From Methylophaga sp. (GTDB taxonomy: Bacteria > Pseudomonadota > Gammaproteobacteria > Nitrosococcales > Methylophagaceae): a stretch of 19,700 nucleotides of DNA. Shown here piece by piece: positions 1 through 5,911 of the stretch. The notes beneath the pieces are model-generated. The model was not told where the DNA came from. It searched no databases and saw only the letters and a program-made list of their open reading frames with translations. The stretch is from NCBI RefSeq assembly GCF_030651745.1, contig NZ_JAUSCC010000010.1:1-19700 (forward strand). Direction: 5' to 3'. How positions within the stretch are numbered: the first letter of the stretch is position 1; each line of letters begins with the position of its first letter. Made by a program: the position numbers and the translations under genes.

Positions 1-1
1 T

Positions 2-652
2 CGTGATTATGATTTTCAACCCTGGGAAAGCAAATTTCAGATCAGTTTAAAACTACCGGTGGTTCGTGGATTGTTTGATGGTCGTGCAGATGCGTTTATT
101 GCCTACACCAACCGTTCTTTCTGGCAAATGTTTAACAGTGACAGCTCAGCGGCTTTTCGTGATTCCAATCATGAACCGGAAGCCTGGCTATCTTTTGCTA
201 ACGATACTGAATTGTTCGGTTTTAAAAACTCATTAATTAATGTTGGTATCAATCATCAATCTAATGGCCAAAGTGGTGAACTTTCACGTAGCTGGAATCG
301 CGTGTTTGCCGAGTTTGTCGTGGAAAAAGGTGATTTCTATTTCTCCGCCCGTCCTTGGTATCGGGTTCCTGAACGCAGTAGTTCTGATGACAACCCGGAT
401 ATCGAAAAATATCTGGGCAACTTCGATTTCACCTCGGTATATAAATATGGCGATCACAGTTTCGACTTGATGATTCGCAATAACCTGCGTGGCGATAACA
501 AAGGTGCAACTCAGCTGGGTTGGAGTTTTCCTCTGTATAAAAACTTCAGAGGTTATGTGCAATGGTTTAATGGCTATGGCGAAAGTTTGATCGATTACGA
601 TCACCGCACCAATAGCGTTGGTTTTGGTATCCAATTCAGCGACTGGCTATAA
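2..652 (+). CDS. pldA: Outer membrane phospholipase A (OMPLA), 3' part; 5' end outside window
   Basis: This is the C-terminal part of a calcium-dependent outer-membrane phospholipase A, a 12-strand beta barrel that hydrolyses phospholipids mislocalised to the outer leaflet. The reading frame is open from base 2 with no upstream start inside the window, so the gene is truncated by the window edge. A GTG at 59 is internal and not the real start. The family signatures are visible: YTNRSFWQ, then the catalytic NHQSNG (His at 254-256, Ser at 260-262), then SRSWNR with the catalytic Asn at 296-298. NPDIEKYLG and the C-terminal GYGESLIDY also match E. coli PldA closely. The alternating hydrophobic pattern and the end in ...FSDWL fit a terminal barrel strand. 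The catalytic residues are intact, so it is presumably active. It is followed by tRNA-Met on the same strand, which has its own promoter. Confidence 0.95.
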   Translation, partial: RDYDFQPWESKFQISLKLPVVRGLFDGRADAFIAYTNRSFWQMFNSDSSAAFRDSNHEPEAWLSFANDTELFGFKNSLINVGINHQSNGQSGELSRSWNRVFAEFVVEKGDFYFSARPWYRVPERSSSDDNPDIEKYLGNFDFTSVYKYGDHSFDLMIRNNLRGDNKGATQLGWSFPLYKNFRGYVQWFNGYGESLIDYDHRTNSVGFGIQFSDWL

Positions 653-668
653 ACAATCTGGGTAGTTG

Positions 669-697
669 TTGATATTTATTGCCTGGCAACGTAAAAT
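669..697 (+). promoter_or_regulatory. Probable sigma70 promoter of tRNA-Met
   Basis: TTGATA (669-674) and TAAAAT (692-697) are separated by exactly 17 bases. They are followed by a GC-rich discriminator (GCTCGG) and the tRNA 5' end 13 bases after the -10 box. The GC-rich discriminator is the arrangement typical of stringently controlled stable-RNA promoters; that regulation is inferred. Confidence 0.65.
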
Positions 698-709
698 GCT
701 CGGCTTCGT

Positions 710-786
710 GGCTACATAGCTCAGTTGGTTAGAGCACATCACTCATAATGATGGGGTCCCTAGTTCGAATCTAGGTGTAGCCACCA
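710..786 (+). tRNA. tRNA-Met (CAT), elongator
   Basis: The 77-base cloverleaf has acceptor stem GGCTACA (710-716) pairing with TGTAGCC (776-782), a D-loop with AGCTCAGTTGGTTAGAGC, anticodon loop CTCATAA with anticodon CAT at 744-746, a GTTCGAATC T-loop, discriminator A783 and an encoded CCA (784-786). The perfect first acceptor pair and near identity to the E. coli elongator tRNA-Met in the D and anticodon arms argue against an initiator. The anticodon stem also lacks the three G-C pairs of the initiator. A CAT anticodon could also belong to a tRNA-Ile that is lysidine-modified, but the body resembles metT. Confidence 0.96.
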
Positions 787-893
787 CTCTTCTTTTAACA
801 AGTCCAGACAATCACATAGTTTGGGCTTGTGCCACAAAGTTATCCTCCCAGCCAGATTGGTTTTGATACAGACGGGCTAAAAATCTCATTGTT

Positions 894-2018
894 TTAGCTG
901 GTAACATTGCCACTGGGGCGTTGCGTTATTTCACTATGGCGTCTGTCAGGTATCGGAATCTCATCAAGAAATTCGATGGAGCGGACCGGCATAGCAAAGC
1001 GAATTTCCCGATTATCCAGCTCTTCCAGCAAGGCAAAATTAATTTGTTGCTGGATATCCATATAGATGGTGTAGTCAGAACTGAGCACAAAATAGACTAT
1101 CTCGAATCGCATTGAATAATCGTCAAACTTAAACAGATGCGCCCGATCAAAACGGGTTTTCTCTATAGACTCGATTATTTCTTTGATTAACTCCGGTATC
1201 TGCCGAGCTTTGGCAACAGGTGTGCGAAATGAGATGGACAGAAAAAACACCACTCGCCGTTGATCCATACGTTTAAAGTTGTGAATGGTTTGCTGAAGCA
1301 GGTTGGTATTGCCACAGACGATCTGTTCACCACTCAAGCTTCGAATTCGGGTGGTTTTCAAACCAATGTATTCAATGGTGCCGGCAACATCATTAAACAC
1401 CACAAAGTCACCGGTTTTAAATGGCTTATCCACGCCGATAGAGGCTGAGGCAAATAGATCCCCTAGCAAGGTCTGTAAGGCTAACGCTATGGCGATACCG
1501 CCTATCCCAAGACTGGCGACTAATGCTGTGATGTTCACGCCTAAATTTGCCAATATTGACAGCAATACTACTGCCCAGAGACTGGTACGAATTAGCAGTG
1601 AAACGATAGTGACCGTTAATTGATTTTCTCGGTCGACCTTTTGCTCGATTGTATCTGCTTTCCAAAGTGCAATGGCTGCATCAACCCAGAGACCAACTTG
1701 CAGAGCCAATACCAGAAACCATATATGACTGACCCGTGAATCCCATTCCGGACCAAGTTCCACTATGGCGAGACCGATTTGCAAGGCCATTGCTGCTATT
1801 AATAATCGACTGGTATGTTTGAAAACTTCTGATCCGTAACGCGCCAATCGTCTTTTGGAGCTTGCCAACCAGTGGATGCTCCGGGTAATAAAGAAACTCA
1901 TCACCATACGAAGAATGATGTAGCTGATTACGGCAATTCCCAGTACGAGCATGAGATTCAGAACAATAGGTTGAGTGATCCATGCTTTCCATCCTGTGAA
2001 TGAAGTCCAGTCGAACAT
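894..2018 (-). CDS. MscS-family small-conductance mechanosensitive channel
   Basis: This 374-residue inner-membrane protein is predicted to open under membrane tension and release solutes during hypo-osmotic shock. Hydrophobic segments lie at about residues 19-40, 71-89, 98-117 and 139-160. The pore-lining helix at about 160-182 is the Gly/Ala-rich family signature (GVNITALVASLGIGG, then ALALQ). After it come the MscS beta domain (KPFKTGDFVVFND, residues 198-210, and the GTIEYIGLKTTRIRS stretch) and the cytoplasmic alpha/beta domain. Two extra N-terminal helices make it longer than E. coli MscS (286 residues), as in many YbdG/YnaI-type homologues. The start is supported by AGGAGG five bases upstream of the ATG. 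It stands alone, convergent with the tRNA and divergent from the small secreted gene at 2418. The exact subfamily is not assigned. Confidence 0.92.
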   Translation of the reverse strand: MFDWTSFTGWKAWITQPIVLNLMLVLGIAVISYIILRMVMSFFITRSIHWLASSKRRLARYGSEVFKHTSRLLIAAMALQIGLAIVELGPEWDSRVSHIWFLVLALQVGLWVDAAIALWKADTIEQKVDRENQLTVTIVSLLIRTSLWAVVLLSILANLGVNITALVASLGIGGIAIALALQTLLGDLFASASIGVDKPFKTGDFVVFNDVAGTIEYIGLKTTRIRSLSGEQIVCGNTNLLQQTIHNFKRMDQRRVVFFLSISFRTPVAKARQIPELIKEIIESIEKTRFDRAHLFKFDDYSMRFEIVYFVLSSDYTIYMDIQQQINFALLEELDNREIRFAMPVRSIEFLDEIPIPDRRHSEITQRPSGNVTS

Positions 2019-2227
2019 AGCTTCCTCCTGTCTTTTGCAATAGTCAGGGCTTACGACGTTGAATAACTACAGAAAACAACAATAGCTGGTTAGCCCAGTG
2101 GCGGTGGTTTGAGATCGAGAGAGAAATGGTTTTGTAACTACCTGCTGAAACCAAAGGCGTACAAATTTTGAACATGGTTATAAATAAGCTAACGGATGAG
2201 CATCAATGACGCAAGTTTGTAGCTGGT

Positions 2228-2245
2228 TTGATTCTGTCTAATCAA
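2228..2245. promoter_or_regulatory. Inverted repeat TTGATT-N6-AATCAA, possible operator
   Basis: A perfect 6-bp inverted repeat (2228-2233 and 2240-2245) with a 6-bp spacer lies in the intergenic region shared by the MscS and secreted-protein genes. The 18-bp dyad is of operator-like size. A short repeat like this can arise by chance in AT-rich DNA, so the role is speculative. Confidence 0.25.
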
Positions 2246-2330
2246 TGAACATTTAGGGTCATTAAAATTGTTTTTTTAATTGAGATAAGTGATGTTATGT
2301 GATTCTTTCCTAAAGAAAATAAGGAATGCA

Positions 2331-2379
2331 TCCTGACTTTTGTTGATGCAGAAACTTTGATTCGCAGGCCGAGTCAGGA
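2331..2379 (+). repeat. 8-bp inverted repeat in the upstream region of the 2418 gene
   Basis: TCCTGACT (2331-2338) and AGTCAGGA (2372-2379) are perfect inverse complements separated by 33 bases. They end 38 bases before the start codon at 2418. If transcribed they could fold into a large-loop hairpin in the 5' leader of the secreted-protein gene. They could equally be a protein-binding dyad. Confidence 0.35.
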
Positions 2380-2417
2380 CTTAGTTATCAATTCAACTTT
2401 GCTTCAGGAGTGATCTT

Positions 2418-2804
2418 ATGCCCGTCAACCTTTCTTCAACCGGGGTGCTTATTGTTACTGCAGGGCTATTGGCTACGTGTCTCAGCTCAGTTGTCATGGC
2501 AGAAGCAAATGATGCCAGTAACTACGTTGAGTTCTATCAGGAGGGCGATGAGGATTGTGAAAAGAAAGGCGGGTTTAGAGTCTTTGTCAAAAATCTGCAT
2601 AAAACTCAAATCATAGATTTACAGCTGGATCGTTATTTTTTTGATGTAAGACAAGCAGGACGTTCCATGTTTCCGCTTAAACCTGAAAGCTCACAGGCTC
2701 TTGGCTGCAGTAGGGTGTTTGATGCAGAACAACGTTGGGAATTGATTGCCGCCAGCTTTATCAGTGAATCGGCTGTAAAAGAGCGTTATGGTGATTTTGA
2801 ATAA
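2418..2804 (+). CDS. Small secreted protein of unknown function
   Basis: I do not recognise this 128-residue protein. The start is well supported: AGGAG lies seven bases upstream of the ATG. Residues 1-28 form a clear Sec signal peptide with hydrophobic core VLIVTAGLLATCLSS and an A-x-A type site (VMA before EA), so the mature protein of about 100 residues should be periplasmic or exported. The mature part has two cysteines (C47 and C97) that could form a disulfide. It is acidic near the N terminus (EGDEDCEKKGG) and has a mixed beta-like middle. The next gene, 121 bp downstream on the same strand, encodes an HExxH protein that also has an even number of cysteines. The pair could be co-expressed, but no functional link is visible. 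Confidence 0.75.
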   Translation: MPVNLSSTGVLIVTAGLLATCLSSVVMAEANDASNYVEFYQEGDEDCEKKGGFRVFVKNLHKTQIIDLQLDRYFFDVRQAGRSMFPLKPESSQALGCSRVFDAEQRWELIAASFISESAVKERYGDFE

Positions 2805-2856
2805 GCGTTCATATTTATCAGGCAGCAGCAATTTAGGCTTCAAGATTCTATGCGGG

Positions 2857-2887
2857 ATCAGCTTGTGACGATCTGATATATCAGCTT
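2857..2887 (+). promoter_or_regulatory. Palindrome and direct repeats upstream of the HExxH gene
   Basis: A perfect 12-bp palindrome, CTGATATATCAG, lies at 2873-2884. The octamer ATCAGCTT occurs twice (2857-2864 and 2880-2887), 23 bp apart. The cluster sits 38 bases before the chosen ATG at 2926 and could be a regulator-binding site. No matching -35/-10 pair was identified with confidence. Confidence 0.3.
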
Positions 2888-2925
2888 AAAGCGCTGGCAA
2901 TGTGTCACCACCGGAGTTATTAGCC

Positions 2926-3360
2926 ATGCAGGATATTATCCAAGGTTTAATGGTTTGGGCGGTGACATTAACCGGATATGAACAACCAGCAGAACCGCCA
3001 ACTATCGAGGCGGTTAGCCATCAGCAGCTGGTCAAAATCTTATGTGACGATCAATTCTGTACGGCAGTCGCTTATTACGATACGGAGAGTCAAACTATTT
3101 ATCACGATGAGCGAATGCAATTAGATCGGGATCATAGTGCCAGAGGCTTTATTGTTCACGAAATGGTGCATTATCTGCAGGATTTGAATGGTGAGCTTGT
3201 GCCAGCTGAAATGACTTGTGAACAACGTATTGAAAAAGAGCAGGAAGCCTATCGGGTTCAGCGACGTTTTTTGCGAGAACATCGACAACCCACCTTTCAG
3301 ATGGATTTGGCTGTCTCTATGTTAGCCAATGTTTGTAAAAATGCTCAAGCCATCGAATAA
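2926..3360 (+). CDS. Putative HExxH zinc metalloprotein (peptidase-like), unknown family
   Basis: This 144-residue protein contains HEMVH at about residues 78-82, preceded by a hydrophobic strand (GFIV). HExxH supplies two histidine zinc ligands and the catalytic glutamate in zincin peptidases. A downstream glutamate in EKEQEAY (about 103-109) is placed as a possible third ligand, as in gluzincins. Four cysteines (C40, C45, C98, C137) suggest disulfides and therefore an exported location. The N terminus (IIQGLMVWAVTLTG) is only weakly signal-like. I chose the ATG at 2926 because GGAG lies nine bases upstream; an in-frame GTG at 2902 lacks a ribosome binding site. The protein is very small for a peptidase, so it could be a single catalytic domain or a non-peptidase metalloprotein. 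It converges on the minus-strand gene at 3389 with only 28 bp between them. Confidence 0.7.
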   Translation: MQDIIQGLMVWAVTLTGYEQPAEPPTIEAVSHQQLVKILCDDQFCTAVAYYDTESQTIYHDERMQLDRDHSARGFIVHEMVHYLQDLNGELVPAEMTCEQRIEKEQEAYRVQRRFLREHRQPTFQMDLAVSMLANVCKNAQAIE

Positions 3361-3388
3361 AGCTGAGGCTCTGAAAGATAAATAGACC

Positions 3389-4126
3389 CTAGTGAATCGG
3401 CAGATCAATATAATCATCCTTAAGATCAACTGCCTCGATCAGAACACTGCTGACAGAAGTGGGATTTTCAATCTCAGCAGGGTTATCACACACGCTGTGG
3501 TAATGCTCTACCGTGAATTCATCGGGAGTATTTTTATCATAAAGGATACGGAAGGTATTATGTTCACTATACTCGCTGAGTGCTGCACAGCTTTCTTCAA
3601 CAAGAGAAAATCTGCCTAGTAAAGTTGTTGATTCCGCAGCGAGCGATATCAGAGTTAAAGAGGTTTCATTACTACCTCCCATACCAAAACCGCCTATCAG
3701 AGCTAATTCATCCAGCCCATCCTGATTAATATCCGCCACTGAATATAAATGATACCTGCCACCGGCAAACACAATATTACGAATCAGCTGATCATTTTCG
3801 ATGATAGCGAGCCCCATATTGCTGCAACAGCGTGGCCACAAACTGAGTAAATACAACACGGCTGTTTGTTTATTTTCCGGCCGGGTGAAGTTTCCTTCAG
3901 TGCTACCCATGATCTGGAAATTATCTTCGTAAACTTTATTCTGTTCGAGCCAGTATCGTTTAGCTTGGTCGGAAGCCTGCAAAATGACGGGATGTGTTGA
4001 CCAGCTACTTTGATCGATGATTTCCAATGACTGGCGGCCATCAGCGATTACATAAAATGCATCTGTTTGTTCGGCCTGGCTAATATAGGGGAGACAGAGC
4101 AAGACCAAGATTAAATAATTTTTCAT
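3389..4126 (-). CDS. Periplasmic protein with a DxNxDG calcium-loop (FG-GAP/EF-hand-like)
   Basis: This 245-residue exported protein of unknown function has a signal peptide at residues 1-18 (hydrophobic NYLILVLLCLPYI, cleavage after SQA). The most informative motif is ADINQDGLDELALIGG at about 131-146. It is a DxNxDGxxD loop followed by a hydrophobic strand, as in FG-GAP/VCBS propeller blades and dockerin-like calcium sites. A cysteine pair (CC at about 100-101) and further cysteines may form disulfides. I chose the ATG at 4126 because GGGAGG lies seven bases upstream and it directly precedes the signal peptide; an in-frame GTG at 4147 would add seven residues before the signal. It follows the gene ending at 4175 with a 48-bp gap on the same strand, so the two are probably co-transcribed. 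Confidence 0.72.
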   Translation of the reverse strand: MKNYLILVLLCLPYISQAEQTDAFYVIADGRQSLEIIDQSSWSTHPVILQASDQAKRYWLEQNKVYEDNFQIMGSTEGNFTRPENKQTAVLYLLSLWPRCCSNMGLAIIENDQLIRNIVFAGGRYHLYSVADINQDGLDELALIGGFGMGGSNETSLTLISLAAESTTLLGRFSLVEESCAALSEYSEHNTFRILYDKNTPDEFTVEHYHSVCDNPAEIENPTSVSSVLIEAVDLKDDYIDLPIH

Positions 4127-4174
4127 TACCCTGCCTCCCATATACACGGCCTAAGTTATCACCGCCAGTAAAGT

Positions 4175-4354
4175 TTACTCCGGTTTTTTTTCATCAATAT
4201 CAATATTATCAATGCTGAAAGTTGGTTCTTTGCGTGCTGTACTTTTGGGCTTTTCAGCAGCTTTTTCAGAAGTAATAACAATCGGTTCTTTTCGCTCGGT
4301 TTTAGTGTCCTGCACAATCATTGGCGCTTCATCCATCACCACCGGATCTTTGCG
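4175..4354 (-). repeat. Three 60-bp-period coding repeats (RK(D/E)P tail)
   Basis: The codons for RKDP, RKEP and RKEP begin 60 bp apart on the minus strand. The plus-strand echoes (GGTTCTTTGCG, GGTTCTTTTCG, GGATCTTTGCG) start at 4224, 4284 and 4344. The third unit runs to the stop codon, so the tail is three 20-codon units. Between the motifs the units have diverged. Confidence 0.6.
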
Positions 4355-5152
4355 ATTAACATTATTCTGTCTCGCTGCTTCCAGACCGGTTTTCATGCCT
4401 TTAGGCAGCTCATCGAAGAATAGAGGATCCAAACGGCCGTTGATATAACTTAACGGCTGAGTGAGTTTTTGTTGCTGACAGTAACGAATCACACCGATAA
4501 GCACTTGTCTGATAGCTTCAATATCTTCCAGATCATCTTCAGTAAAATAAGCTGCCATAAAGCTAAAACGGTTATCGATGGCAAATGGCAGGATTTGACG
4601 CCATAAACTATAAAGATCTTCGACTTTAATTAAGTCGCTTGAAACTGCTCGATCCAGTCGACGGAACCAGAACAGAATTTCATCCATAACACTGGCAGTC
4701 AGTAAATCATCTTGATCGCTGATCACGATCATACGATCGCCCATATGCCAGGAAGTTTGAATATTTTGAGGTGCATGCCAGCGTATTTCAGCAGTGAGTG
4801 CCAGAGAAAACTCATACACCACTTTGGCATCAAAAGTAGATCGGTTGGTCACCCAGACCGCCGGTTTAGTATCAATAGCCAGAAATTGGCTTTCCAGCTC
4901 TTGTAGGAGCTGTTGCCGCTGTAAATCTTTGTTGCCTGCTGAAGCGGGATTGGCTCGTCGTTTAACCATCCACAACACAAATAAACCGATCAGCAGTAAT
5001 CCCGAGAGGGTAAGCAGTACGGTTGAAAAATATAACGCCAGGTCTGATGATAATTGTGCCAGCTGTTCCGCTGACAATGCTGCAGATTCATCTGAACTCA
5101 CAACGTTATTAATAATATCTTCAATGCGTTTTTGAAAAAAACCAATTGCCAT
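4175..5152 (-). CDS. Membrane-anchored protein of unknown function with C-terminal RK(D/E)P repeats
   Basis: I do not recognise this 325-residue protein. It has an N-terminal amphipathic/acidic stretch (residues 1-38), one transmembrane helix (about 40-63) followed by the positive stop-transfer sequence KRR, then a soluble region of about 190 residues rich in charged and aromatic residues. The positive-inside rule puts the large C-terminal region in the cytoplasm. The last 60 residues are low-complexity and charged, with three RK(D/E)P motifs at 267, 287 and 307, exactly 20 residues apart, suggesting a flexible tail or docking repeats. The start is supported by AAGG six bases upstream. It probably heads a two-gene operon with the calcium-loop protein gene downstream and is divergent from mscL. 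Confidence 0.72.
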   Translation of the reverse strand: MAIGFFQKRIEDIINNVVSSDESAALSAEQLAQLSSDLALYFSTVLLTLSGLLLIGLFVLWMVKRRANPASAGNKDLQRQQLLQELESQFLAIDTKPAVWVTNRSTFDAKVVYEFSLALTAEIRWHAPQNIQTSWHMGDRMIVISDQDDLLTASVMDEILFWFRRLDRAVSSDLIKVEDLYSLWRQILPFAIDNRFSFMAAYFTEDDLEDIEAIRQVLIGVIRYCQQQKLTQPLSYINGRLDPLFFDELPKGMKTGLEAARQNNVNRKDPVVMDEAPMIVQDTKTERKEPIVITSEKAAEKPKSTARKEPTFSIDNIDIDEKKPE

Positions 5153-5271
5153 AAATAGCCTTATACATGTGTCGATGAACGAAGAAAGCTCGTTGGGGAA
5201 GATCAGCAGACAAGCTATTGTCCGCTAATTCTCCCAAAGAAAATTTTTTTATGTCATATATTCTAAACTGC

Positions 5272-5280
5272 TGATATAAA
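5272..5280 (+). promoter_or_regulatory. Candidate extended -10 promoter for mscL
   Basis: TGATATAAA matches the extended -10 pattern TGnTATAAT with one mismatch. It lies 56 bases before the mscL start in the 184-bp divergent intergenic region. No good -35 box is seen at 16-18 bp spacing, which is tolerated in extended -10 promoters. Confidence 0.4.
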
Positions 5281-5336
5281 AGCCGTAAAAATCTATTTTG
5301 TTAGGAAGTTTGTTTAGTTAAAAAAGGAGAGAGATT

Positions 5337-5738
5337 ATGAGCATGGTACAAGAATTTAAGAAATTTGCGATGCGCGGTAATGTCGTGGACATGGCAGTCG
5401 GTATCATTATTGGCGCCGCATTTGGCAAAATAGTTTCATCGTTTGTATCGGATGTGATTATGCCGCCGTTGGGTATATTACTGGGTGGGGTGGATTTCAA
5501 GGATCTTGCGATTGTGCTTAAAGAAGCGGTGGGTGATACACCTGCGGTTGTCATTGCTTATGGACAGTTTATTCAAACAATTGTCGACTTTGTGATTATT
5601 GCTTTTGCTATTTTTATGGCAGTCAAAGTTATGAATAGGTTGAAAGCGAAAGAAGAAGCAGTACCTGAAGCACCGCCGGCACCGACCAAAGAAGAAATCC
5701 TGTTAACTGAAATTCGTGATTTGCTCAAACAAAAGTAA
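5337..5738 (+). CDS. mscL: Large-conductance mechanosensitive channel MscL
   Basis: This 133-residue inner-membrane channel forms a pentamer with a large tension-gated pore, the last-resort valve in hypo-osmotic shock. The N-terminal amphipathic helix ([20 protein letters not shown]), pore helix TM1 (about 16-46, [25 protein letters not shown]), periplasmic loop, TM2 (about 70-100) and C-terminal helical bundle ([15 protein letters not shown]) are all typical. The length is normal for the family (about 136 residues). The start is fixed by AAGGAG seven bases upstream. A second methionine at residue 3 is less well placed. An inverted repeat just after the stop probably ends the transcript. With the MscS-type gene at 894-2018, the window carries both main classes of osmotic release valve. 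Confidence 0.97.
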   Translation: MSMVQEFKKFAMRGNVVDMAVGIIIGAAFGKIVSSFVSDVIMPPLGILLGGVDFKDLAIVLKEAVGDTPAVVIAYGQFIQTIVDFVIIAFAIFMAVKVMNRLKAKEEAVPEAPPAPTKEEILLTEIRDLLKQK

Positions 5739-5750
5739 GGCTTTGATCAA

Positions 5751-5780
5751 CAAACCGGATGTCTTTTGATATCCGGTTTG
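5751..5780. terminator. Hairpin between convergent mscL and the GGDEF/EAL gene
   Basis: CAAACCGGAT (5751-5760) and ATCCGGTTTG (5771-5780) form a perfect 10-bp stem with a 10-base loop, 12 bases after the mscL stop. There is no true U-tract on either side, so it may act as a weak bidirectional terminator or as an mRNA-stabilising end. Confidence 0.55.
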
Positions 5781-5911
5781 CAATAGCCTCAAAAATTAAG
5801 AAGCCTGAATACAATACCACTTTGATGAATGACTGCCGGTTTATCAGCAGTAGGTATAGTTTCAGCGGCAAAGATCACCCATGACCTTACCTTTTGTTTA
5901 AGGGCTATTTA

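Larger units (their letters stand above)
2019..2417. other. Gene-free divergent intergenic region, about 400 bp
   Basis: No credible coding frame is visible here. The stretch holds the divergent upstream regions of the MscS gene (minus) and the small secreted-protein gene (plus). It contains an AT-rich patch (about 2261-2282) and two inverted repeats listed separately. I saw no convincing -35/-10 pair on either strand. Confidence 0.6.

Noticed and set aside
798..830. Possible terminator hairpin (ACAAGTCC with GGGCTTGT) between tRNA-Met and the MscS gene
   Set aside because: The 8-bp stem needs a G-U pair, has a 17-base loop, and lacks a U-tract on either side. Too weak to call.
1303..1623. 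Plus-strand open frame inside the MscS-family gene
   Set aside because: Antisense to the conserved pore and beta-domain region; no independent coding evidence.
2261..2282. AT-rich patch as an origin or UP element
   Set aside because: It is a short A/T run without DnaA boxes, iterons or an adjoining promoter.
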